Below are positions 16,740 to 24,198 of a DNA stretch of 50,919 nucleotides, in pieces. The stretch comes from an uncultured Burkholderiales bacterium (GTDB lineage: Bacteria; Pseudomonadota; Gammaproteobacteria; Burkholderiales; Burkholderiaceae_C), in the NCBI GenBank assembly GCA_903861115.1, contig CAIOTD010000010.1, positions 1-50,919 of the forward strand. The letters run 5' to 3'. Each line of letters opens with the position of its first letter. Within the stretch, counting starts at the first letter, position 1. The notes under the pieces are model-generated. The model did not search any database. It saw nothing but the letters and a program-made list of their open reading frames with translations, and was not told the origin of the DNA. Position numbers and translations under genes: made by a program.

Positions 16740-17693
16740 TCAAGTGCTCAAGTCGTTCTTGGCACTGCGTTTTTTATCATAGGCGTCCACTATTCTAGCG
16801 ACCAAGGGATGGCGCACCACGTCTGCGGATGTGAACGTAGAAAATGCAATGCCGTCAACGCCTTTGAGCACCTTTTGCGCATCGACCAAACCACTTTGTT
16901 GACCTTTGGGCAAGTCGATTTGGCTGATGTCACCCGTGATCACCGCCTTGGAGCCAAAGCCCAGCCGGGTCAAAAACATTTTCATCTGTTCAGGTGTGGT
17001 GTTTTGTGCTTCATCCAAGATGACGAAGGCGTGGTTCAGTGTGCGACCTCGCATGAAGGCCAAGGGGGCAATCTCCAAGGCTTGGCGTTCGAACGTTTTT
17101 TGAACTCGCTCAAAGCCCATCAAGTCGTAAAGCGCATCATACAGAGGCCGCAAATAGGGGTCCACCTTTTGGCCAAGGTCGCCTGGCAGAAAGCCCAGTT
17201 TTTCACCCGCCTCTACGGCCGGTCGGGTGAGCACAATGCGCTGCACCGCTTGGCGCTCAAGTGCATCAATGGCCATGGCAACGGCCAAATAAGTTTTGCC
17301 CGTGCCCGCGGGCCCGATGCCAAAGGTGATGTCGTGTGCATTGATGCGGTCCATGTAGTGCCCTTGGTTGGGACTTCTGGGCCTGAGGTCACCTCTTTTG
17401 GTCAAGAGCGGGGTGGGTTGGTCCAAGGCATTAAGATCAGGGGGTGAGGCGCTGAGCATCAACTGAACGGTGGCCGGCTCAATGCTGCGCCTGGCTTGTT
17501 CGTACAGGGACTGTAAGATGTGCAGGGCGTGGCTGGCTTTGGCTTTGGGACCCTCCACCTTGAAGTGCCCTTGGCGACGCGTGAGGGTGACGTTCAAATG
17601 CTCTTCTATGCTTCTTAAATGCGTGTCCATGGGGCCGCACAAGTGAGACAACCGGGTGTTGTTCAGGGGGGTGAAGGTGTGTTTCAAAATCAA
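16740..17693 (-). CDS. PhoH family ATPase (YbeZ)
   Basis: Cytosolic P-loop ATPase of the PhoH/YbeZ family, thought to work with YbeY in RNA metabolism. It has 317 residues. The N-terminal NTRLSHLCGPMDTHLRSIE block aligns with family N-termini. Walker A GPAGTGKT is at 127-134, Walker B FVILDEAQN at ~219-227, and a sensor-like TGDISQIDLP follows. The start is TTG at 17693, backed by AAGGA eight bases upstream; the next ATG (17630) would remove conserved residues. It is divergent from ruvA, with only 36 bases between the starts. Confidence 0.95.
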   Translation of the reverse strand: MILKHTFTPLNNTRLSHLCGPMDTHLRSIEEHLNVTLTRRQGHFKVEGPKAKASHALHILQSLYEQARRSIEPATVQLMLSASPPDLNALDQPTPLLTKRGDLRPRSPNQGHYMDRINAHDITFGIGPAGTGKTYLAVAMAIDALERQAVQRIVLTRPAVEAGEKLGFLPGDLGQKVDPYLRPLYDALYDLMGFERVQKTFERQALEIAPLAFMRGRTLNHAFVILDEAQNTTPEQMKMFLTRLGFGSKAVITGDISQIDLPKGQQSGLVDAQKVLKGVDGIAFSTFTSADVVRHPLVARIVDAYDKKRSAKNDLST

Positions 17694-17729
17694 GTCGATA
17701 ATCCTTAGATTGGAAATAAAGGTGCAAGC

Positions 17730-18311
17730 ATGATTGGACGGCTAACGGGCGTGGTGAGTGAGAAAGCGCCGCCTCAAATTTTGATCGATTGTCACGGTGT
17801 GGGCTATGAGGTGTGGGTGCCGATGAGCACTTTTTATCATTTGCCTGCGATGGGAGAAACAGCAACGCTCTTGACCCACTTTGTGGTGAGAGAAGATGCT
17901 CAAATTCTATTTGGCTTTTTAAGCGCAAGTGAGCGCGAAGCGTTTAGACAACTCATTAAAATTTCAGGTGTGGGTCCGAGGACCGCTTTGGGTATTTTAA
18001 GTGGTTTGAGCGTGGCCGATTTGGCCAAGGCCATTCAAGCGCAAGAAGCTCACTTTTTGGTCAAAATTCCGGGGATTGGTAAAAAAACAGCAGAAAGACT
18101 CTTGTTGGAGCTCAAGGGTAAACTAGACCTGTTGTGCGAGCCACAGCTTTTGGATCAAAAGGGTCAGGGCGGTGAGCACGCGGACGTGCTGCAAGCTTTG
18201 GTGGCGCTCGGGTACAGTGAAAAAGAGGCGCAACTCGCCTTGAAAAACTTGCCCTCAGCACTCAGTGTGAGTGAGGGCATCAAGTGGGCGCTGAAGAACC
18301 TGTCCAGCTGA
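17730..18311 (+). CDS. ruvA: Holliday junction helicase subunit RuvA
   Basis: Tetrameric DNA-junction-binding protein that loads RuvB for branch migration. It has 193 residues. N-terminal MIGRLTGVV, then two helix-hairpin-helix motifs ([16 protein letters not shown] at ~75-90 and [19 protein letters not shown] at ~110-128) and a C-terminal RuvB-binding domain ([16 protein letters not shown]). AAGGTG lies about six bases before the ATG. It is followed by ruvB after 65 bases. ruvC is not in the window, and no LexA-type box is evident upstream. Confidence 0.98.
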   Translation: MIGRLTGVVSEKAPPQILIDCHGVGYEVWVPMSTFYHLPAMGETATLLTHFVVREDAQILFGFLSASEREAFRQLIKISGVGPRTALGILSGLSVADLAKAIQAQEAHFLVKIPGIGKKTAERLLLELKGKLDLLCEPQLLDQKGQGGEHADVLQALVALGYSEKEAQLALKNLPSALSVSEGIKWALKNLSS

Positions 18312-18376
18312 GGCGCGCACAAGGGTCCCCTTGGGGTCAACAAGACAATTTAAACGACGGCAAAAGCCCAAGCAAC

Positions 18377-19534
18377 ATGAGTGTTCAAACGGATGACATC
18401 ACCCCTTTGCCCAAAGGTTCTCCCAAGTCGACGCGCACACAAGACGTCGATGTGCGGAAAAGCTTGACGGCGAACAATGAGCGCGAAACTTTTCTGGAGC
18501 GTCGAGCCAGCCCAGGGCCCGAGACGGAGCGCGTGGTGGATACGCGGGTGAGCTCCGTCACTGAAGAGGCGATCGAGCGCGCTTTGCGTCCCAAGACACT
18601 TGAAGACTATGTGGGTCAAGTCAAAGTGCGGGAACAGTTGAGCATCTTTATCCAAGCGGCCAAGCAACGCGGAGAGTCCTTGGATCACGTGCTTTTGTTT
18701 GGGCCGCCGGGTCTTGGGAAAACAACCCTGAGCCAAATCATCGCGCACGAGCTTGGGGTCAATTTGCGTCAAACCAGTGGGCCTGTCCTTGAAAAGCCCA
18801 AAGACCTGGCCGCACTCTTGACGGGTTTGGAGAAGAACGATGTGCTCTTTATCGATGAGATTCACCGGCTCTCGCCCGTGGTTGAGGAGATTTTGTACCC
18901 GGCTTTGGAGGACTTTAAGATCGACATCATGATTGGCGAGGGGCCTGCGGCGAGAAGCATCAAGCTCGATTTGCAGCCCTTTACCTTGGTTGGCGCGACC
19001 ACGCGGGCGGGCATGCTCACCAACCCGTTGAGGGATCGCTTTGGGATTGTGTCTCGGCTTGAGTTCTACACCGTCGATGAGCTCAACCGCATCGTGATGA
19101 GGTCCGCGCAGCTTTTGAAAACGCAAATGGTGCCCGAAGGTGCGATGGAGTTGGCCAAACGCTCGCGTGGCACGCCTCGAATTGCCAACCGCTTGCTCAG
19201 ACGGGTGCGTGACTTCGCGCAGGTCAAGGGCACGGGTGAGATCACCCAGGCCTTGGCCAATCAAGCCCTAGAAATGCTGGATGTGGACCAGTTGGGCTTG
19301 GATGTGATGGACAGAAAGTTTTTGGAGACGATGATTTTGCGCTTTGATGGAGGCCCTGTCGGACTGGACAACATGGCGGCAAGCATTGGTGAGGAGCGCG
19401 ACACGATTGAAGATGTGATCGAGCCGTATTTGCTGCAGCAAGGGTATTTGCAAAGAACCCCCCGCGGACGTGTGGCCAGTGCGGCGGCCTATGCGCACTT
19501 GGGCCTCAAGCCCCCTCAGCCTCAAGGCAACTGA
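18377..19534 (+). CDS. ruvB: Holliday junction helicase motor RuvB
   Basis: Hexameric AAA+ motor for branch migration with RuvA. The core is complete: Walker A GPPGLGKT at 109-116, Walker [10 protein letters not shown], sensor I GATTRAG, the arginine-finger region LRDRFGI, and a C-terminal winged helix ending [11 protein letters not shown]. At 385 residues it is ~50 longer than E. coli RuvB. The extra length is a polar N-terminal segment before [22 protein letters not shown] at 18377 is chosen because MSVQTDD resembles the RuvB N-terminus (MSIQTDD) that I recall from Comamonadaceae. A GTG at 18533 or 18536 preceded by GGAG would give a standard-length protein and cannot be excluded. Confidence 0.97.
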   Translation: MSVQTDDITPLPKGSPKSTRTQDVDVRKSLTANNERETFLERRASPGPETERVVDTRVSSVTEEAIERALRPKTLEDYVGQVKVREQLSIFIQAAKQRGESLDHVLLFGPPGLGKTTLSQIIAHELGVNLRQTSGPVLEKPKDLAALLTGLEKNDVLFIDEIHRLSPVVEEILYPALEDFKIDIMIGEGPAARSIKLDLQPFTLVGATTRAGMLTNPLRDRFGIVSRLEFYTVDELNRIVMRSAQLLKTQMVPEGAMELAKRSRGTPRIANRLLRRVRDFAQVKGTGEITQALANQALEMLDVDQLGLDVMDRKFLETMILRFDGGPVGLDNMAASIGEERDTIEDVIEPYLLQQGYLQRTPRGRVASAAAYAHLGLKPPQPQGN

Positions 19535-19566
19535 ATCGATTCGAGCCCCAAGCTCACTGCGGCGGC

Positions 19567-20214
19567 TTAGAAAAAGGCCTTGGAGGGCTCTGCGTTGGGC
19601 GCTTGCTCCAAATGGGCGTTGTCGGCCCAGCCCACCAAATGAAGACCTTCTTGCGACCAAAGCAGTCGATTGATGAAGGTGTTGCCAAGGCTCCAAGTTC
19701 TTGGGCTTTGGTCAAACTGATGCGTTGCCACTCTGTACAAGATGTCCAACACGCCGCCGTGGGTCACGATGGCGATTTGTTGTCCCCTGTGCTTGGCGGC
19801 CAAGCGACTGACCACCCCAACGATCCGGTGCCTCAACATGTCAAGGCTTTCACCCTCAGGGGGGGTCCAATGCGGTTCGCGTGACCTCCATGCCAGGGCT
19901 TCACTCGGGTGGCGTTCTTCGAGTTCTCGCCATGTCAAGCCTTCATAAGTGCCAAAGTGCCGCTCCCTTAAATCTTGCTCGATGTGCAGGGGCAGCTTCA
20001 AGGCCCCTGCAAAGGCCTGAGCGGTTCTTTGGGCGCGGGAGAGGTCGCTGGTGTAGACCTGGGCAATCTCTTCATGCGCCAAGCCCAAATGCAACTGGGC
20101 AGCTTGCCAAAGACCGGTGGTGTTCAAGTCAATGTCCATGTGGCCTTGAATGCGCGTTTGCACGTTCCAGTCGGTCTCGCCGTGTCGGATGGCGATGATG
20201 CGTGTGGCGTTCAT
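19567..20214 (-). CDS. Histidine phosphatase family protein (phosphoglycerate mutase-like)
   Basis: Cytosolic phosphatase or mutase of the branch-1 histidine phosphatase superfamily. It has 215 residues from the ATG at 20214, which has GGAG nine bases upstream; the frame extends further without conserved content. The catalytic RHGETDWN motif is at residues ~9-16, the second His lies in VTHGGVLDILYRV, and SDLSRAQRTAQ and DLRERHFGTYEG are typical. The pattern resembles GpmB/CobC-like proteins. The substrate cannot be set from sequence, and no cobalamin genes are nearby. It is convergent with ruvB. Confidence 0.9.
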   Translation of the reverse strand: MNATRIIAIRHGETDWNVQTRIQGHMDIDLNTTGLWQAAQLHLGLAHEEIAQVYTSDLSRAQRTAQAFAGALKLPLHIEQDLRERHFGTYEGLTWRELEERHPSEALAWRSREPHWTPPEGESLDMLRHRIVGVVSRLAAKHRGQQIAIVTHGGVLDILYRVATHQFDQSPRTWSLGNTFINRLLWSQEGLHLVGWADNAHLEQAPNAEPSKAFF

Positions 20215-20424
20215 GTCGAGGCACTCCATGGGGTTGAGAGGTGTTTTTTTGAGCAAAAGCAGTGTAACTGAAAGTTTTGCAGGGCAAACAAAGTGTGTGC
20301 TCAAGGGGCCAGGGTTCAACCATGGGTTTGATCGCATAGGTGAAGGGATGAATTTAGGTCAAAATCGGCTTGTTGCCTCCAGGTGTTTGGCGGCACCAAG
20401 CATTCAAAGAAAAGAGAGGGTTTT

Positions 20425-22239
20425 ATGCCAAGCTATACCGCACCCCTAGAAGACATGGTCTTTGTGCTTGATGAGGTGTTGGGGTTTTCAGAAAAATTAA
20501 AATCATGGCCCAAACACCAAGAGTTTGATTTGCAGATCCTGCAAGAGATCCTCAATCAAAGCGCGCGTTTTGCCGAGGAAGTGATTCAGCCCCTGAACCA
20601 AGTGGGCGACATTGAAGGCTGTCAGCTCGATCCCTTGACGCACGAGGTGAGCACCCCCAAGGGCTTTCGAGAGGCCTACCAGGCCTTTGTGGACGGGGCC
20701 TGGACGTCGATCAGTTGTGACCCCCTGTACGGCGGACAGGGCTTGCCGATGGTGGTGAACCAGTGTGTTTATGAAATGCTCAATTCGGCCAATCAAGCCT
20801 GGACCATGTACGCGGGTTTGACCCATGGGGCTTACGAGTGTTTGCACGCGCATGGCAGCGAGTGGCAAAAAAAGACCTTCCTGCCCAAGCTCACCAGCGG
20901 CGAGTGGAGCGGGACGATGTGCTTGACCGAGCCCCAGTGCGGCACGGACTTGGGGCTGATCACCACCAAGGCGGTGCCTCTGGAGGACGGGCAATATGCA
21001 TTGACTGGCCAAAAGATTTTTATCAGTGCGGGCGAGCACGACATGACCCCCAACATTGTGCACTTGGTCTTGGCGAGACTGCCTGACGCCCCAAGGGGAA
21101 GCAAAGGCATCAGTTTGTTCCTGGTGCCAAAGTTTTTGGTCCATGAGGACGCCTCTTTGGGCGAACGCAACGGCATCTTTTGCTCGGCCCTTGAGCACAA
21201 GATGGGCATCAAAGGCAGTGCCACCTGTCAGATGGTGCTGGATGGCGCAAGAGGCACATTGGTCGCAGAGCCGGGTCGGGGCTTGGCGGCCATGTTTGTC
21301 ATGATGAATGCGGCGCGCATTGGGGTCGGGATGCAGTCTTTGGGGTTGACGGAAGTGGCGTATCAGAACGCACGGCGCTATGCTGAGGAAAGAATTCAAT
21401 CCAGGAGTTTGCTCGGACCCAAAGATTTGACGAAAGCGGCCGACCCCATTCTTGTGCACCCCGATGTCAGGCGCATGCTTTTGACAGCCAAGGCCTATGC
21501 CCAAGGGGGACGCGCCTTGTCTTTGCACTGTGCCTTGTTGATCGATGAAAGTGTGAATGCGAGCCGTCCCGAAGCTCGCGAGGAGGCGCAACAAGACTTG
21601 GCCTTGCTGACCCCCATTGTGAAGGCTTTTTTGACGGACAACGCTTGGATTTCAACCTCCCTGTGTTTGCAAGTGCTTGGAGGGCACGGCTATATTCGAG
21701 ACTGGGGCATGGAGCAGTTTGTGCGCGACAGTCGCATCAACATGATTTACGAGGGCACCAATGCGATACAAAGTTTGGACCTTTTGGGGCGAAAGGTCTT
21801 GGCCAATGAGGGGCAGACCTTGCGGCGTTTTGGCGCTCAGGTGCAGACCTTTATCGAGCTTGTGCAAAGCAGTGAACATGCCCAAGAGATGCAATCCCTC
21901 ACCAAGTCTCTCAGAAGTTTGTCCCAGCGCATCGAGCAAGTCACTGGGGAGCTTGGCTTTAAGGCCTTGCAAAACGCTGAAGAGGTGGGCGCGGGCGCAG
22001 TGGACTATTTGCGTGTTTTGGGTCACTTTGTGGTGGGCTACTTTTGGGCGAGGATGGCCTTTGTGGCGCATGCCCGTCGTCAAGGCTCGGGGCGTGAAGC
22101 GTTTTATGATGGAAAAATTCAATTGGCCCATTTCTACTTTGCTCGGCTCCTTCCAGAGACGCTTTCCTTGCTCGAGCAAATCAAATCGGGTGCGCAAAGT
22201 GTCATGGACACCCAAGCGGCTTTGGGGCAGCGCGCATGA
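20425..22239 (+). CDS. Acyl-CoA dehydrogenase (DmdC-like, long form)
   Basis: FAD enzyme for the first step of acyl-CoA beta-oxidation. It has 604 residues from MPSYTAPLEDM; GAGAGG precedes the ATG. It is the long form with an N-terminal extension and a C-terminal acyl-CoA dehydrogenase-associated domain, like the 3-methylmercaptopropionyl-CoA dehydrogenase (DmdC) group. Seen are MCLTEPQCGTDLG, TGQKIFISAGEHD, KMGIKGSATCQM, QVLGGHGYIRDWGMEQFVRD and the IYEGTNAIQSLDLLGRK block that binds FAD and carries the catalytic Glu. The stop overlaps the next start by four bases (ATGA), and an enoyl-CoA hydratase follows, which fits a fatty-acid degradation operon. The substrate is unknown. Confidence 0.94.
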   Translation: MPSYTAPLEDMVFVLDEVLGFSEKLKSWPKHQEFDLQILQEILNQSARFAEEVIQPLNQVGDIEGCQLDPLTHEVSTPKGFREAYQAFVDGAWTSISCDPLYGGQGLPMVVNQCVYEMLNSANQAWTMYAGLTHGAYECLHAHGSEWQKKTFLPKLTSGEWSGTMCLTEPQCGTDLGLITTKAVPLEDGQYALTGQKIFISAGEHDMTPNIVHLVLARLPDAPRGSKGISLFLVPKFLVHEDASLGERNGIFCSALEHKMGIKGSATCQMVLDGARGTLVAEPGRGLAAMFVMMNAARIGVGMQSLGLTEVAYQNARRYAEERIQSRSLLGPKDLTKAADPILVHPDVRRMLLTAKAYAQGGRALSLHCALLIDESVNASRPEAREEAQQDLALLTPIVKAFLTDNAWISTSLCLQVLGGHGYIRDWGMEQFVRDSRINMIYEGTNAIQSLDLLGRKVLANEGQTLRRFGAQVQTFIELVQSSEHAQEMQSLTKSLRSLSQRIEQVTGELGFKALQNAEEVGAGAVDYLRVLGHFVVGYFWARMAFVAHARRQGSGREAFYDGKIQLAHFYFARLLPETLSLLEQIKSGAQSVMDTQAALGQRA

Positions 22240-22739
22240 GTGGGCCAAGGTGGCGCGGTGCTCTTCAAGGGGCCATCCAAGTGGGGGTCGCGACCTGTTG
22301 TGTGCTCGGGCTCTCCACGGGGCTTGGGGTGTTTCAAAGTGCGAAAGCGCAAGAGGCGAATGGGCCAAGCATCACTGGGGTTTGGGTCACGCATGACGAT
22401 GAGACCCAGGAGCCCCGTGCGCACATCAAAATCACGCAAGACAATGGACGTTTGTCAGGACGCATCATCAAAACGCTGGACCCCGATGCCTTGCCCGATG
22501 AGCGGTGCACTCGCTGCACGGGAGACCGCAAGAATCAAGCCCTGGTGGGCTTAGAGATCATTCGGGGTGGGCAAAAAAATGACAACGAGTGGATGTGGGA
22601 AGGCGGAAAAATATTGGATCCTGAAAGTGGGGATGAATACCGCTTTAAAATTCGCTTGCTCGATCAAGGTCGCACCTTGCAAGTCAGGGGCTATTTGGGG
22701 CCCTTTTGGCGCACACAAGTTTGGACTCGCCAGCCATGA
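22236..22739 (+). CDS. DUF2147 domain-containing secreted protein
   Basis: Predicted periplasmic protein of unknown function. It has 167 residues: a signal peptide (hydrophobic AIQVGVATCCVLGLSTGLGV, cleavage likely after AKA at ~38), then one DUF2147 domain. The domain shows ITGVWVTHDDE, INGRLSGRI-like NGRLSGRIIK, a CTRCTGDRKNQALVG stretch with two Cys, and GYLGPFWRTQVWTR at the end. The ATG overlaps the acyl-CoA dehydrogenase stop (ATGA), so translation is coupled. DUF2147 genes are often found beside lipid-metabolism genes, but no biochemical role is settled. Confidence 0.92.
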   Translation: MSGPRWRGALQGAIQVGVATCCVLGLSTGLGVFQSAKAQEANGPSITGVWVTHDDETQEPRAHIKITQDNGRLSGRIIKTLDPDALPDERCTRCTGDRKNQALVGLEIIRGGQKNDNEWMWEGGKILDPESGDEYRFKIRLLDQGRTLQVRGYLGPFWRTQVWTRQP

Positions 22740-22822
22740 TCTCGAGCGTGCTTGGGCGGCCCTCTTAAGGGCCCTCTTGAGGACCTCTCACCTTTGACCG
22801 ACCCCTTTAAAAAAGAGAATTC

Positions 22823-23587
22823 ATGAACGACGTTTTGATCCATGCTGAAAATGCGGTGCTCACCCTGACTTTGAACCGAGAGAGCAAAAGAAATGCCTTT
22901 ACGCCAGAGATGTACACCTGCCTGACGGACGCCTTGAAGCAAGCACAAAACAACGATGAGATTCGAGTGGTGATCCTTCAAGGACAGGAGACCTTCTTTA
23001 GCGCTGGCAACGACATCGCCGACTTTTTAAATCCAGAAGGCTTTGGTTTGCATTCGCCGGTGATGGCGTTTTTGCAAACATTGGCCAGTTTTACCAAGCC
23101 TGTGCTCGCGAGTGTCTGTGGCCCAGCGGTTGGCATTGGATCGAGCTTGCTGCTGCATTGTGATTTGGTGGTGGCTGGCGACAATGCGGCGTTTTCTTTG
23201 CCCTTTGTCAATTTGGGATTGTGTCCAGAGGCGGCGTCCTCACTGTTGCTGCCTCAATTGATGGGCTACCACAGAGCGGCCGAGGCGTTGCTGTTGGGCG
23301 AGCCCTTCATGGCGGAGGCTGCATTGGAGGTGGGCTGGGTCAACAAAGTCGTTGTGCCCTCACAGGCCAACCTGGTCGCCAAGCGATGGGCAGACAAGTT
23401 GGCCGCCAAGCCGGTGAGTGCCGTGATGCAGACCAAAGCGCTGATGAAGTCTTCAAGTGCGCAAGGCGTCAAAGAGGTGATGCAGCACGAAGCCAGCGTC
23501 TTTGCTCGCATGCTCACTGAGGGGCCTGCCAAAGAGGCTTTGAGTGCGTTCATGGCGCACAGAAAACCCGACTTCAGCAAAGCCTAG
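22823..23587 (+). CDS. Enoyl-CoA hydratase/isomerase family protein
   Basis: Crotonase-fold enzyme acting on acyl-CoA thioesters, probably the hydratase or isomerase step after the upstream dehydrogenase. It has 254 residues. Oxyanion-hole segments are FSAGNDIADFL (~65-75) and CGPAVGIGSSLLLHCDLV (~93-110), and CPEAASSLLLPQLMG carries a Glu in the active-site helix region. The N-terminal VLTLTLNRESKRNAFT is typical. The ATG at 22823 follows AAAAAGAGAA. It lies 84 bases after the DUF2147 gene, likely in one operon with it. Confidence 0.94.
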   Translation: MNDVLIHAENAVLTLTLNRESKRNAFTPEMYTCLTDALKQAQNNDEIRVVILQGQETFFSAGNDIADFLNPEGFGLHSPVMAFLQTLASFTKPVLASVCGPAVGIGSSLLLHCDLVVAGDNAAFSLPFVNLGLCPEAASSLLLPQLMGYHRAAEALLLGEPFMAEAALEVGWVNKVVVPSQANLVAKRWADKLAAKPVSAVMQTKALMKSSSAQGVKEVMQHEASVFARMLTEGPAKEALSAFMAHRKPDFSKA

Positions 23588-23662
23588 GGCCACGCGCTTT
23601 GCGTGAGGCCTGTGTCGCAGCGGGCTGCTTGAACGTTGAGGGCCCTTTGGGCGCTCAGATCG

Positions 23663-24121
23663 CTAGAGCGTGGGGTGCTGAATGGGTCGGGGTTGGCCGC
23701 TTGCGTCAATGGCCACATAGGTCAAGCTCGCTTCGGTCACTTTCAAGTAGCCCTCTTGGGGGCCTGAGATGCGCTCAGCAAACACCTCGACACGAACGGT
23801 CATGGAGGTGTGCCCCCAGTGCGTGACCTTTGAGAAAAAGCTGAGCAAGTCGCCCACTTTGACGGGTTGCTTGAAAATGAATTGGTTCACGGCCACCGTT
23901 GCAAAGCGCCCCCGAACGGCTCTTGCCGGCAGCACCGAGCCTGCCAAGTCCACCTGCGCCATGACCCAGCCCCCAAAAATATCGCCATTGGCGTTGCAGT
24001 CGGCGGGCATGGGGATGACTTTGAGGACCAGCTCTTGATCGGTGGGCAGTTGGAGCACGGTGTGTGCGTGTGCGGCTTGAGACGCGGTGCTGTGCGTTGG
24101 GGATATTTCGGGGGTGTTCAT
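23663..24121 (-). CDS. Acyl-CoA thioesterase, hotdog fold (YciA-like)
   Basis: Cytosolic thioesterase that hydrolyses acyl-CoAs. It has 152 residues with one hotdog domain. The catalytic block NANGDIFGGWVMAQVDLAGS (~43-62), TVAVNQFIFKQPVKVGD and the helper GHTSMTVRVEVFAE strand are those of YciA. It is convergent with the enoyl-CoA hydratase gene and divergent from the ABC exporter. Its start at 24121 lies next to a perfect 16-base palindrome that may control both genes. Confidence 0.94.
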   Translation of the reverse strand: MNTPEISPTHSTASQAAHAHTVLQLPTDQELVLKVIPMPADCNANGDIFGGWVMAQVDLAGSVLPARAVRGRFATVAVNQFIFKQPVKVGDLLSFFSKVTHWGHTSMTVRVEVFAERISGPQEGYLKVTEASLTYVAIDASGQPRPIQHPTL

Positions 24122-24142
24122 GTTTTGGGCTCAATGAAAGGC

Positions 24143-24158
24143 ACAATGCATGCATTGT
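24143..24158. promoter_or_regulatory. Perfect 16-base palindrome, candidate operator
   Basis: ACAATGCATGCATTGT is a perfect inverted repeat centred at 24150/24151. It is 22-37 bases upstream of the thioesterase start and 41-56 bases upstream of the ABC exporter start. A possible plus-strand -10 (TATATT, 24158-24163) and a possible minus-strand -10 (TATACA, 24162-24157) touch its right edge. This placement is what a shared repressor site would show. No named regulator is inferred. Confidence 0.5.
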
Positions 24159-24198
24159 ATATTTTTGCGTCGAGCGAGTCTCTGTATTGCCCCCCCCT

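Noticed and set aside
16690-16740. Mini-frame starting ATGA over the phoH stop (MTPSNLTFDPDL...)
   Set aside because: It stops after ~17 codons and is out of frame with ybeY. It could aid coupling, but a frameshift is not needed because the ybeY frame has a normal start at 16703.
24190-24197. Run of eight C before the ABC exporter ATG as a phase-variation tract
   Set aside because: It lies outside the chosen coding region and is short. Without strain comparison there is no sign of slippage control.
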